This document shows, piece by piece, positions 18,765-27,876 of a stretch of 64,000 nt of DNA. Made by a program: the position numbers and the translations under genes. Numbering within the stretch: the first letter of the stretch is position 1; every line of letters begins with the position of its first letter. Source of the DNA: Phycisphaeraceae bacterium. Lineage in GTDB: Bacteria; Planctomycetota; Phycisphaerae; Phycisphaerales; Phycisphaeraceae. The stretch is from the NCBI GenBank assembly GCA_002704825.1, contig PAIY01000186.1, forward strand, positions 1 to 64,000, written 5' to 3'. The notes beneath the pieces were generated by a model that was not told where the DNA came from, did no database searches, and was given only the letters and a program-made list of their open reading frames with translations.

Positions 18765-20255
18765 TTAGCCGAGCAGACCCAGGACAGATTGCGGGCGAGC
18801 GTTGGACATGGCCACCACATTCGTTGCCGCGGAGACCAGAATCTGGTTGCGGGTCAGGGATGCGGTTTCTTCGGCGAAGTCGGTATCGCGGATGGCGGAT
18901 TCGGCTGCCGAGGTGTTTTCGTAGGCAATGTTCAACGAGTTGATGGTTGCACCAATCACGTTACTCTGAACCGAACCGAGGCGACCACGCATCTTGGAGA
19001 TGCTATCAATGGCATTGTCAACGATCTTCTGAGCGTCATCGAGGTTGTCACTGAGCAGTGAGTTGGTACCACCTGATGCCAGTGAGTCCAGATAACCATC
19101 GGCGGAGTTACCAATGTTTCGGGTTGCCACACTCTGCATACCAATGCGAATCTGGTTACCGACGTTGATATCCGGGCCGATGTTGAAGGTTGCACCACCA
19201 CCACTGACCGTCAGGGCAGCCACGGCACCGGTTGCGGTCGCCTGGCCGGTGGTCAGTGTCATTTCCATGTCCAGACCTTCTGAACTCACGGAAAGTGTAC
19301 GACCATTACCGCGGGCAGTCATACCGTTGACTGAAGCAGCAACGTCCTGACCTTCATCACGGATTGCAGCGTTGACAGCAGTGTAGGCGACGGCACTACC
19401 GGGGGTCGCTTCGGTTTCGTCCACCGTTGACAGTGTATAGACACCGCCTGCCTGACCGGCTGCATTGGTGACATTGAAGGACACAAATTCATCCGAACCA
19501 TATTCCATGCTCTTGATCACCACACCGGTGCCGGAAGTTGCGGCAGAAACGCCGGTCACATCCTTGAACTGGTTGATGGCGGTGACCATCTGAGCCTGCG
19601 TGGTACCGGAGGAGAAGGAAAATTCACGGGTCCCTTCCGTACCACCGATTTCAACGGTGAAGCTGTCAGTGGCATTGGTCAGGTCCAACTGGCCATTGGT
19701 CGAGAGGAACAGACCGGCATGCTGAGCTGAAGCCGTAACGACGGCCTGAACGGCAACGCTACCACCAGCTTCAAACTTGGCGGCATTGATCTGATAATCA
19801 TCGACCAGCACAGACTGGACCTGGAAGTCCTGACTGCCGTTAAGCAACTTCACGTCACCAAAGCTGGTGGTTGAAGAGATACGGTCGATGGTCTGAAGAA
19901 TCTGGTCAACCTGGAACTGGTTGGCTTCTTTTTCTTCCGTGGATAGACCGGTGTCGTTGGCGGTTTCACTGACAAGACCCTGCAATTCGGTGAGCAGGCT
20001 CTGTACTTCGTTTAAGCCACCTTCAGCAATGTTGATGACCTGGTCGGCACGCTCGGCGTTACCGATGGCTGCTGTGATCTTTTCCTGGTCTGAGCGAAGC
20101 TTTTCGCTGGCGATCAGACCTGCGGGGCCGTCGGAACCACGATTGATCTTCAGGCCGGTACTCAGACGTTCGAGAGATTGACTGAGGCTCTTGTTATTGG
20201 TTTGCAAAATACGTTGACCGATGAGTGAACTGACGTTGGTGTTGATTGTAGTCAT
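18765..20255 (-). CDS. Flagellin 2
   Basis: 496 residues. The frame is open further upstream, but the true start is the ATG at 20255 (MTTINTNVSSLIGQ), which has GGGAGAA eight bases upstream and matches the flagellin N-terminus. The conserved ends (LERLSTGLKINRGSDGPAGL; AAESAIRDTDFAEETASLTRNQIL; final LLG) and the middle domain closely follow flagellin 1, so the two arose by tandem duplication. Each has its own terminator, so they can be expressed separately. Two flagellins may form different parts of one filament or switch with conditions. Confidence 0.93.
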   Translation of the reverse strand: MTTINTNVSSLIGQRILQTNNKSLSQSLERLSTGLKINRGSDGPAGLIASEKLRSDQEKITAAIGNAERADQVINIAEGGLNEVQSLLTELQGLVSETANDTGLSTEEKEANQFQVDQILQTIDRISSTTSFGDVKLLNGSQDFQVQSVLVDDYQINAAKFEAGGSVAVQAVVTASAQHAGLFLSTNGQLDLTNATDSFTVEIGGTEGTREFSFSSGTTQAQMVTAINQFKDVTGVSAATSGTGVVIKSMEYGSDEFVSFNVTNAAGQAGGVYTLSTVDETEATPGSAVAYTAVNAAIRDEGQDVAASVNGMTARGNGRTLSVSSEGLDMEMTLTTGQATATGAVAALTVSGGGATFNIGPDINVGNQIRIGMQSVATRNIGNSADGYLDSLASGGTNSLLSDNLDDAQKIVDNAIDSISKMRGRLGSVQSNVIGATINSLNIAYENTSAAESAIRDTDFAEETASLTRNQILVSAATNVVAMSNARPQSVLGLLG

Positions 20256-20861
20256 TTGAGTTTTCTCCCAGGGCTGGTGGCGATGGCAACCATGACACGA
20301 TGAACCTTTCGAGTTACTTAATTGAGTCCAGTGTTGCCTTTTCTTCGAGTCTTGATCGCCAGGAGCCTCCTGTTGGTAAAGACGACCCTGTCTAAGTTTC
20401 ATCCAACAACGCCCGGGGCCTCCGCCCGTAACGCCTGAGTCAGAAGCCCGCAGGGTACTCAGCGCTTCTGACTGTCACATGTTGTTGTGCGGTTGCAAGC
20501 CGCTGGTTTAAACCGTTGACCACTCGGAAACATCCGGCTCCGGTGTGGCTGGAAATGAAAATCGACGATTTGCATCAATGAAATCAGGAACCATGAGAGA
20601 AACAATGCCAAATATCACTTAGGCGCATGTCATGTTCATCACAGTCGAAAAACACGCAAAATACCGCACAAAACGCACAAACTCACACACCGCATCCAGA
20701 AAGAACAAGACGCGCAACCGTCACAATCGCGCACGGCGTTACAACATGAAAAAAGATGCCGACCACGGGGCCGACATCTTTCGAATGACGCTATCTTTCA
20801 ATATGAATCTGTCCAGTCACACATTTCACAAGCAGATCAAGACCCGGAGATCAATACGCAC
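20256..20861. other. Intergenic region upstream of flagellin 2
   Basis: No convincing gene in about 600 bases. It holds the leader and presumed promoter of flagellin 2, for which I found no clear sigma-28 match, and the terminator of the large beta-helix gene at 20749-20781. Confidence 0.6.
20749..20781 (-). terminator. Terminator of the LEPRxLLS protein gene
   Basis: On the minus strand a 13-base stem with two G-T wobbles (outer arms AAAGATG and CATCTTT, 20752-20781) has a four-base loop and is followed by TTTTTT. It lies about 80 bases past the stop at 20862. Confidence 0.82.
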
Positions 20862-23800
20862 TTAAACGCTCGGCAAGGGATTATCGTTGTCAAAACCCAA
20901 ACCGGCATAACTTGCATCCTGTGCATCAAACGCATCATCAATCATGTCCCAGATCACCGACGTCCCCAGGAAATAACGCCCATCACCGTCAGAATCATCC
21001 AGATCATCTGCATCAACATAAAGTGGATTTGTTGTCGTGTTGGTCAAACCATCGCTGGCTTTACCAAAAAGTTTGACGTTGGCAGACGAATAGCTGATCC
21101 GAGCTGCATGACTGAAATATTTCCCCGCAGTCCAATCCTTGGCAGCCGTGTTGGTGTTGGAGAAAATCGTGTTGGAGATATATGCCTGGGTGAGACCGGA
21201 TGTACCGCCACTGTCGATTTCAATGCCGGTGGAGACATTGTGTATTGTGGAATTGGTCAGCGTGATCACCGCATTGGGATCAAGCCAGATGCCAGCCCCG
21301 CCCTGTGTGCCTGATGACCATTTATAAGTCCAGGCTGAGAGGATGTTGTCCATGACGATATCGACATTGCCCCAGATGCGGTAGTTGCGATAGTTGCCCA
21401 TCGCGACGGTGTTGACGAACTGAACATGATGTGCCTTGACATCGAAACCACCATCGGTGTTGTTGAAGGCTTTGGCTCCGTAGTAATAGATGTACTCGTT
21501 GCCGGCTTCGGCGGTATAACCATCGGCATTCCAATATCCGCTGCCGTTGTCATCATGAGCGCCCTGGCCAGTGGTGTTGACATAATAGATGTGACGATTG
21601 GGCGCATTACTTGAATCCACCTTGTACACCTCAAATCCGATGGCATAGCGTTCGCCGTCCCATGCCTGGCCACCGGCGTCAGCAAGGACATTGGTGATCA
21701 CCACATTTTCCATTCCATCGCGAAGTCGAACGCCCCGTTTTTCAAAACCGACAATCGAGCTGTCGGTGATGGTGACATTGCTCGAACCGTCACCATCACT
21801 GCCCTGAGCGCCACCGTCAATGACAAAGCCTTCACGGACTGCGGTCACGTGGACATTGCTGATATGGATATCCCAATCGACCAGCGTACTCACCGCTTTG
21901 CCGGAGTTGTTGAGGTAGATGCCGTTCTCGAAATGGGTGATGTTGATATTCTGAATCTTGATATGCCCAACACCATTATCCACCTGAATCCCGCGGCGAT
22001 AGGTCGAGCCCGATCCCTTGGTCCATGAGCCGTTGAGCGTCGGGAACACACCATTGCTGTCCGCCACGCCGACGAGTGATTTGTATCGCACTTCACCGTT
22101 GACGACATCACCGCCGGAGTCCAGATCGAAGGTGAGATTAAAGAAGTTACTTCCCTGAAGTGCCGTTGAGTTAATCAGGAACAAGGTCTGGCCGGGGCTC
22201 AGACTGTTCCATGCCGCTTCGAGTTCAGTCATATTTGCTATGCCCAACGGACTGTTGACCGACGAGCCGTCACCGGTACCCCCTGCCATGACATAGATGC
22301 CCGCGACCGCGCGTTGGAGCACGATCTGACTGTTGGCTGCGTCATGCACAATCGCAAAACCGTCTGGCAAATCAGACACATTGCCAAAGATGCTGGTACT
22401 GTCGGTGATGACGCTGCCGCCACCGGAGTAGTCCACGAGGACATAGCTGTCGTTGACCAGTGTTGCTGGATCAATGCTGCCGCTGCCGGTGTTGGATTCG
22501 AAGTTCAGGTTCATCTGTGAAATATCAAGCGTACCTTCGTTAACAATGAACTTGGATTGTTCGACACCCCCGCCGGACTTATGGCCAAGGTTAAAGTCGA
22601 AGGTGGAGAGATAAGCCAATGTGCCTGTTCCGGTCTTGTTGACCTGGAACGTTCGCCCACCGGTGGTGACCGCGCCTTCGAAAGTGATATCGCCATCGGC
22701 TTCAATGGTGTGGGTATAAATGGAGTCCTTATCGCCACTGGTATTGGCGTATGAGCCAAGGATCAGTTCACCGTTGCCGAGATTGCGTGCGGTGAAATTG
22801 CTGTGACCTTTGAGCAGTGAATTGATTTCCTGATCGTTGGACACACCGTCTTCCACGACGACAGAGAAGATATCAAAGCGCTGTCCATTGATGGTGTGCG
22901 AGAAAGCGCCGTCCATGAAATTGAGTTGGTTGATGACGACATTGCTTGAGAGCGTGATGGTGGTGTTCTGACTGAGATTGCCAAAGTATGCGGTGTCACC
23001 ACTGCCGGGGATGTCATCACCAACCCAGTTTTCAGCGGTTTGCCAACTGCCACTGGTATCACCGATCCATTGACCGGGAATGCCCTGAATTTCGCGGAGA
23101 AGAATCTGCTTGTTGGCGGTGTCATGATAAATCTCAAAACCGTCTGGCAGCCCTGCAACACTGCCGAAGATGTTGGTTGAATCAACAGTCACATCACCGC
23201 CGGTGTAATCGACGAGAACGTAGCTGCTTTGGGTAAGTGTTGCTGGATCAATCGCACCACTGCTGGTGTTGTTTTCCAGGTTCAGCGTCATCTGCGAGAT
23301 ATCCAGCGTGCCTGCATTGACGGTGAACTTGGATTGCTCCACGTTGCCGCCGGCGAGATGCCCGATGTTAAAGTCGAAGGTGGATTGATAGGTGAGTGTG
23401 CCATCGCCATTTTTGACGACCTGAAACGTTCGACCGCCAGTGGTGACCGCACTGCGGTAGGTCACGTCGCCTGCTGCATTGATCGTGTGCGTGTAGGTCG
23501 CGCTTTGATCTCCGCCGGTGTTGGAAAAGGACCCCAGCAATAGGTCAGCCGAGCCGTTGTTGGTGACGGAAAAGCTGCCGTTGTTCTTGAGCAGTGTGTT
23601 GACAGTTTGATCCTCAGTCACCCCACTGTCCACGACCACGGAGTTGATATCAAAGCGCTTACTCGAAAGCGTGTACGCCGATGCACCGGAGACGAAATTC
23701 AATTGGGAAATGGTGACATTGTTTGAAAGTGTGATGGCGGTGTTGGTTGCATTGCCATCGAACGTGGCAATATCACCGCTGGCAGGCAAGGTGTCATTCT

Positions 23801-23951
23801 CCCAGTTGGTTGCTGTACTCCATGCACCACTGACGCCCCCTTCCCACATCACCGCTGAGAGTAGTTGGCGGGGTTCGAGATTCTGGACGAAAACCGGGTG
23901 ATGACGACGACGTGATTTTTCCCGACGTGCAAGGCGAAATAGACGTTTCAT
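20862..23951 (-). CDS. LEPRxLLS-leader beta-helix protein, PL9 pectate-lyase-like
   Basis: 1029 residues. The start is the ATG at 23951 with GGAG upstream; the open frame above it begins with GTG and is not supported. The basic leader RLARREKSRRRHHPVFVQ runs into LEPRQLLS (25-32), the LEPR-xLL sorting motif of planctomycete surface proteins. Two copies follow of an autotransporter-type strand repeat (SGAWSTATNWENDTLPASGD and SGSWQTAENWVGDDIPGSGD). The second half is a right-handed parallel beta-helix. NADGYTAE and AFNNTDGGFDVKA (about 800-835) resemble the calcium-binding and catalytic region of PL9 pectate lyases, with one Asp replaced by Gly. The end is acidic (DADDLDDSDGDGR). A secreted anionic-polysaccharide lyase is likely but not proven. 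Confidence 0.75.
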   Translation of the reverse strand: MKRLFRLARREKSRRRHHPVFVQNLEPRQLLSAVMWEGGVSGAWSTATNWENDTLPASGDIATFDGNATNTAITLSNNVTISQLNFVSGASAYTLSSKRFDINSVVVDSGVTEDQTVNTLLKNNGSFSVTNNGSADLLLGSFSNTGGDQSATYTHTINAAGDVTYRSAVTTGGRTFQVVKNGDGTLTYQSTFDFNIGHLAGGNVEQSKFTVNAGTLDISQMTLNLENNTSSGAIDPATLTQSSYVLVDYTGGDVTVDSTNIFGSVAGLPDGFEIYHDTANKQILLREIQGIPGQWIGDTSGSWQTAENWVGDDIPGSGDTAYFGNLSQNTTITLSSNVVINQLNFMDGAFSHTINGQRFDIFSVVVEDGVSNDQEINSLLKGHSNFTARNLGNGELILGSYANTSGDKDSIYTHTIEADGDITFEGAVTTGGRTFQVNKTGTGTLAYLSTFDFNLGHKSGGGVEQSKFIVNEGTLDISQMNLNFESNTGSGSIDPATLVNDSYVLVDYSGGGSVITDSTSIFGNVSDLPDGFAIVHDAANSQIVLQRAVAGIYVMAGGTGDGSSVNSPLGIANMTELEAAWNSLSPGQTLFLINSTALQGSNFFNLTFDLDSGGDVVNGEVRYKSLVGVADSNGVFPTLNGSWTKGSGSTYRRGIQVDNGVGHIKIQNINITHFENGIYLNNSGKAVSTLVDWDIHISNVHVTAVREGFVIDGGAQGSDGDGSSNVTITDSSIVGFEKRGVRLRDGMENVVITNVLADAGGQAWDGERYAIGFEVYKVDSSNAPNRHIYYVNTTGQGAHDDNGSGYWNADGYTAEAGNEYIYYYGAKAFNNTDGGFDVKAHHVQFVNTVAMGNYRNYRIWGNVDIVMDNILSAWTYKWSSGTQGGAGIWLDPNAVITLTNSTIHNVSTGIEIDSGGTSGLTQAYISNTIFSNTNTAAKDWTAGKYFSHAARISYSSANVKLFGKASDGLTNTTTNPLYVDADDLDDSDGDGRYFLGTSVIWDMIDDAFDAQDASYAGLGFDNDNPLPSV

Positions 23952-24366
23952 GCGAACTCCAAAGTAAGATGTGGACAAAGTTGGCGCAGCGACAGCATGC
24001 ACCGGATTGGCTGAAAATTTCCGTGAACTCTGAATGTCAATTGCCCGGGGCACAGTGAAATGTTGTTTGATCCATCCATCGACCGTGCGAGATCGAATAC
24101 ATGCCACTGGATTTCGTCAGAATGACGCAACCGACACTGTGTTGGGAGGAAATTAATCAGCACAGATATAAACAGTCAACAGTTTTTTGACATTTTTTCA
24201 AACAAGTCTGCTGAGTTCCAATCAAGCCTTGATCACAAAGAATGCCGGACGTGGGAATTGAACTCCCAACTCCTTTAAACCTATACTCATAGGCCCAAGC
24301 TCCATAGTGGACTTGCCGTTAAACGACTCCCGCCTTCACTCGCACACTTTCCGAAAGAGATTTGAA
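23952..24366. other. Divergent intergenic region
   Basis: About 415 bases between the minus-strand beta-helix gene and the plus-strand esterase, so it should contain both promoters. A tRNA-like fragment sits at 24244-24334. Nothing else is recognisable. Confidence 0.55.
24244..24334 (-). other. tRNA-like sequence lacking a matched acceptor stem
   Basis: On the minus strand there is a good T-arm, TGGGA-GTTCAAT-TCCCA, and a D-loop-like CGTTTAACGGCAA. Between them lie two hairpins, one with stem CCTAT/ATAGG. However, the 3' segment CGTCCGG after the T-arm finds no complementary 5' acceptor strand, and the anticodon loop cannot be placed with seven bases. It could be a decayed tRNA or a coincidental structured sequence. 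It is not called as a functional tRNA. Confidence 0.25.
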
Positions 24367-25446
24367 ATGTTGATCAAACGTAACACAGGTCTATCGATTT
24401 TGTTTGTCACGCTGCTGACCAGTTTGGCAACCATGGTCCAGGCGGTTGAGACCAAAGCGGTTGGCCCCAATGATCCGAGGCTGCAATACGTCGGGCGATT
24501 TACCAGCGACTTCACATCATCATGGACCGGCAGCACGGTGCGTTGTCACTTTGAAGGCACGTACATCGCTGCCAAGCTCATCACGTCAAGCAAAAAGATT
24601 TCCTATGCTGTCATCGTTGATGGCAAACCCACCAAGACGATCATGGTCACCCCCGAGTCCTCGTATTATGTGCTGGCGGAGAATCTGGCTGCAGGCGAAC
24701 ACACCGTTGAACTGTTCCGCCGTTGCGAAGCATATTTCGGTACCGTCCGTTTTGAGGGTTTTGAAGTCGACAAGACAGCCAAGCTGCTGCCGGTGACCGT
24801 TGCCAAGCGCAAGCTGATGGTCATCGGTGATTCGATCACTTGTGCCTATGGCAGTGAAGCCACCGACAAAGCGCAGGGCAACACCGCGGAGAACGAAAAC
24901 GGCTACATGTCCTACGCAGCCATCACCGCACGCCATGTCGAGGCGGACATCATGATGGTCTGCTGGTCGGGCCGTGGGATGTATCGCAATCGTGGGATCA
25001 ATGACAAGCCCGGTTATGAAACCATGCCTGTGCTGTTTGATCGCATCATCCCGCAGGACAAAAACTCCACGTGGAAACGCGACAGCTACAAGCCCGATGT
25101 GGTCATCATTAACCTGGGCACCAATGACCTGTTTCGCGGGAAGGATCAAAAGCCGGCATTGACCATGGATCACTATCTCGGTGCGTATCGGCAGATGGTT
25201 GCCAAACTCAAAGCAAACTATCCAGGCGTGCAAATCTTTGCCTGCATCGGCCCCATGGCACAACAGCCGATCAGTGACTGGTTAACCGCGTATCAAAGCG
25301 AAGACGATGCTGTCCACACCGTCATCTTCCCCGGCTACAACGGAGTCCAGGAAGACATCGGCGGACACTGGCACCCGTCCAACATCAAGATGGTGAAAAT
25401 GGCGGATCAACTCACCGGTGAGATCAAGACGGTGATGAAGTGGTGA
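24367..25446 (+). CDS. Secreted CE2-like SGNH carbohydrate esterase
   Basis: 359 residues. The start is the ATG at 24367 with AAAGAGA upstream; it opens a signal peptide (MLIKRNTGLSILFVTLLTSL...VQA). An N-terminal jelly roll (about 30-145, DPRLQYVGRFTSDFTSSWTG; LAAGEHTVELFRR) precedes an SGNH hydrolase: nucleophile Ser in VIGDSITCAYG, block III LGTNDLFRG, and the closing GHWHPS that supplies His. This two-domain order is that of CE2 esterases, which remove acetyl groups from xylan or other glycans. It works outside the cell and fits the polysaccharide theme. The gene is monocistronic with a terminator behind it. Confidence 0.82.
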   Translation: MLIKRNTGLSILFVTLLTSLATMVQAVETKAVGPNDPRLQYVGRFTSDFTSSWTGSTVRCHFEGTYIAAKLITSSKKISYAVIVDGKPTKTIMVTPESSYYVLAENLAAGEHTVELFRRCEAYFGTVRFEGFEVDKTAKLLPVTVAKRKLMVIGDSITCAYGSEATDKAQGNTAENENGYMSYAAITARHVEADIMMVCWSGRGMYRNRGINDKPGYETMPVLFDRIIPQDKNSTWKRDSYKPDVVIINLGTNDLFRGKDQKPALTMDHYLGAYRQMVAKLKANYPGVQIFACIGPMAQQPISDWLTAYQSEDDAVHTVIFPGYNGVQEDIGGHWHPSNIKMVKMADQLTGEIKTVMKW

Positions 25447-25460
25447 ATAAGTGAAACGAC

Positions 25461-25502
25461 AAACTGCTTCACAGTTTCAGCAACACGCAGTGTTGCAGCT
25501 AT
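25461..25502 (+). repeat. Double-hairpin repeat, copy 3
   Basis: The 42-base copy has hairpins AAACTG-cttca-CAGTTT and GCAACAC-gca-GTGTTGC, then GCAGCTAT. It shares 37 of 42 bases with the reverse of 215-256 and 25 consecutive bases with 133-157. It lies 14 bases after the esterase stop codon. Confidence 0.6.
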
Positions 25503-25530
25503 GAATCATCTAGCGAAAAAAATGACTAAC

Positions 25531-25565
25531 AAAAAACACAGCGTCGATGGATGCGGTGTTTTTTT
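25531..25565. terminator. Bidirectional terminator
   Basis: Arms AAAAAACAC and GTGTTTTTTT, with GC/GC pairing after one mismatch, give U-tracts in both directions. It sits between the convergent esterase and the glycosyltransferase/regulator gene and can serve both. Confidence 0.75.
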
Positions 25566-25590
25566 AGTTTGAATTGTTTGTCGTTGAAGA

Positions 25591-26790
25591 CTACTCGTCG
25601 GACTGTTCGCGTTTTTCGATGTCCTGGATGTAGGCCATGGTGCGGTCAAGTTCACGCTTGAGGTGACGGACACGCAGCAGTGACTTCACACGGGTGAGCA
25701 GTTCGAGTTTGTTGACGGGCTTGGTGACAAAGTCATCGGTGCCGGACTCGACGCCGCGTTCGATGTCGCCCAGTTCGTTGAGTGCGGTGACCATCATGAT
25801 CGGAATCGCGCGGGTGTTGGGGTCTTCCTTGAGTTTGGTGCAGACTTCAAAACCACTCATGCGTGGCATCATCACGTCCAAGAGAATCAGGTCGGGCATG
25901 GGTTCGTCGTTGTTCTCGATCCACTGCATGGCTTCCAAACCATCGTAGGCCACGAACGTTTTGCAGCCGAGTTCTTCGAGATAAGCCTGCATCAGTTCCA
26001 CGTTCTGAGCATTGTCATCGACAATGAGAATGGTGGAAGTGGAAAGGTCCATCTGATCCGAAGCGTTTTCCTGGGCTGGTGATTGTGATGTTGTATTCAT
26101 ATCTAGTTGATCCTCACAGATCGCGTCAAGTTGTTCCCGCAACGCGATCAAGTCTGCATCATGCGTCTCCGTCAGGCGGTGTCGCAGTGAGGCAAGGTCT
26201 TCTGGGGTGTCGACATCGTACCAATGTGCCCCACTGGCCAGATCGATTCGGGCGTCACGTGCTGCCTGAATCGTCTGATGGTACACGTTTGCGCTGCCCC
26301 AGTCGATCCCCATTAGCAATTGTGGGAAGAATTGGCTGGCGGCCAGCGTCCAATAACCACCGTCGGCAACAGGGCCCACCACGGCGTCGGCACGGGTGAG
26401 AATCTGGATCATATTTTCCAGGTCCACACGCGGCACATCAGGGCTATCCACGCCAAAGAACATCACCGGCCCTTTGCCGATGCGTCCCCAGACGGTTTCA
26501 AGTCGTTGGCCGAGGTCGCCATCCCCCTGATCGAGCAATTCCCAGGGCTCATGGGGTAACGCACTGGGCCATGCAGCAGGACCGCCATCGACTGCCAAGC
26601 CGAAACGGACGGGATAATCCTGAATGGGGCTGAAAATTTTCACCAACCGCGTCATGACACAGGACATGAGAGCTTGATGGATCTTGGCCGCCTGCTGGTC
26701 GGTCATATCCCCGATGAGGCGCGTCTTGACCTTGCCGGCAATGGGAGGCCGGGTCATGACAACAATCCATAAAATCTTTTTTTCACCCAT
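25591..26790 (-). CDS. TIGR04282-type glycosyltransferase fused to response-regulator receiver
   Basis: 399 residues from the ATG at 26790 (MGEKKILW); a TTG four codons earlier is possible. Residues 1-200 are a DUF2064/TIGR04282 nucleotide-sugar-transferase-like domain (MTRPPIAGKVKTRL, FFGVDSPDVP, GPVADGGYWTLA, WYDVDTPEDL). Residues 250-370 are a CheY-like receiver (ILIVDDNAQN, phospho-Asp in LILLDVMMPRMSG, KPVNKLEL) with a coiled-coil tail. The joining segment contains MNTTSQ at 26100 with GAGGA about 12 bases upstream, so the receiver may also be made alone from an internal start. No stop codon separates the halves. I know of no established role for such a fusion. Confidence 0.75.
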   Translation of the reverse strand: MGEKKILWIVVMTRPPIAGKVKTRLIGDMTDQQAAKIHQALMSCVMTRLVKIFSPIQDYPVRFGLAVDGGPAAWPSALPHEPWELLDQGDGDLGQRLETVWGRIGKGPVMFFGVDSPDVPRVDLENMIQILTRADAVVGPVADGGYWTLAASQFFPQLLMGIDWGSANVYHQTIQAARDARIDLASGAHWYDVDTPEDLASLRHRLTETHDADLIALREQLDAICEDQLDMNTTSQSPAQENASDQMDLSTSTILIVDDNAQNVELMQAYLEELGCKTFVAYDGLEAMQWIENNDEPMPDLILLDVMMPRMSGFEVCTKLKEDPNTRAIPIMMVTALNELGDIERGVESGTDDFVTKPVNKLELLTRVKSLLRVRHLKRELDRTMAYIQDIEKREQSDE

Positions 26791-27138
26791 CTTAGCGTCC
26801 AAATTGCCCGTTGGCCGACTGGTCGATTACCGTACTGTCAACACGCCTATCGACCAAACGCGCCCAAGTTCTGCATGATTGGTGGGTGAGATGTGGCATC
26901 CCGATCAATCGTTATAGGCCGTGATCCTGAGCATGAACAACGATCAAGACATCACGGTGCGACTTGTCAGATCAAAATCCTAGCTTACAATGATCCTCTA
27001 CATTTTTCAGGCACCAGTGTGCTTTTATGCAACTGTGAATGCAACCTGGGATGATCGATACGCGTAAATACTACCAGAGCAGCAGGTCTGATGATCTGAT
27101 CGCTGCTTGGTTTTGGATACTAGGGACTGATTGACACG
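26791..27138. other. Divergent intergenic region
   Basis: About 350 bases between divergent genes. It should contain both promoters. No gene, repeat or clear promoter pair was recognised. Confidence 0.5.
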
Positions 27139-27612
27139 ATGACACAGAACCTCACACCCGCCCTGCCCTGGCAAAATCGCTGGACAACACCGACCCTCGA
27201 AAGCCTGCTTTCGCCACTGAACCCTCAGCACAGCGCGGTGTTCACCGATTTGATGAAGGATCTGGAACAGTACGAAGACGTCACCTACGAATTCCACTGG
27301 TACGGCCCGAGTTGGAACTGGACGCTCGAATACTACTTCATCAATCCCAAGGCCAAGGACAAAAAAGGTTCGACGCTTTGTTATCTTGTCCCCAATGTTA
27401 ACGGCCCGGTGGTCTGTGTGACCATGGATGACGGACAGATGGAAGCCATGCCGATGCGTCGTCTGAATCGCATGATCCGTGAAGCGCTCAAGAGTGCCAA
27501 GTCTGCGGTGCAACTGCACTGGTGCACCTGGACACCCACCACCAACGCCGAGATCGGTCACCTGGCAGACCTGATCAAACGCAAGTACAAGCTGGTCACC
27601 GGCGAGAAATAA
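27139..27612 (+). CDS. DUF3788-like small protein
   Basis: 157 residues, cytosolic, with no signal peptide. Features such as HWYGPSWNWTLEYYF, GSTLCYLVPN and a basic C-terminus (LIKRKYKLVTGEK) resemble the DUF3788 group of small uncharacterised proteins; this is from memory of the family pattern. The ATG has only a weak AGGGA about 12 bases upstream. It stands alone, followed by the inverted dispersed repeats. No function is assigned. Confidence 0.6.
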   Translation: MTQNLTPALPWQNRWTTPTLESLLSPLNPQHSAVFTDLMKDLEQYEDVTYEFHWYGPSWNWTLEYYFINPKAKDKKGSTLCYLVPNVNGPVVCVTMDDGQMEAMPMRRLNRMIREALKSAKSAVQLHWCTWTPTTNAEIGHLADLIKRKYKLVTGEK

Positions 27613-27707
27613 CTCCGCTGATACATCCTACGTTTTATTTGTGAATCATAATGGATGGCAACGCGCCAATCGGTTGGTGATCGCATTTTACGCGCTGATG
27701 CGATTGT

Positions 27708-27876
27708 GTTTTCTTGCCAGGGAGCTTCGCCCCCCGGACCCCCTGTCGAAGTTGGACTGTCATGGCAAGTGGATTGCCTGCTTGCATTCAATTGATGGAG
27801 GACCAAACTTGCGATGGGGCTCTGCCCCAAACCCCGCCAACGGGCAGCCGTTGGATCGCTGCCCCCGGAAGTGGGG
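27708..27876 (+). repeat. Dispersed repeat, copy A
   Basis: Begins GTTTTCTTGCCAGGGAGC and contains the blocks TTCGCCCCCCGGACCCCCTGTC and GATGGGGCTCTGCCCCAAACC. The conserved outer blocks flank a diverged centre. GGGGCTCTGCCCC is a hairpin on its own. The reverse strand of 28001-28174 matches in the same order. No coding capacity. Confidence 0.75.

Noticed and set aside
18765-20402. Longer flagellin 2 with a 49-residue N-terminal extension
   Set aside because: The extension lacks flagellin character and a ribosome binding site; the ATG at 20255 has a good site and matches the family N-terminus.
20540-20590. Sigma-28 promoter of flagellin 2
   Set aside because: The best candidate, GATTTCAT and GTCGATTT, matches the consensus poorly in both boxes.
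27025-27561. Minus-strand open frame of 178 residues
   Set aside because: It covers the plus-strand DUF3788-like gene almost entirely and has no domain, so it is a shadow frame.
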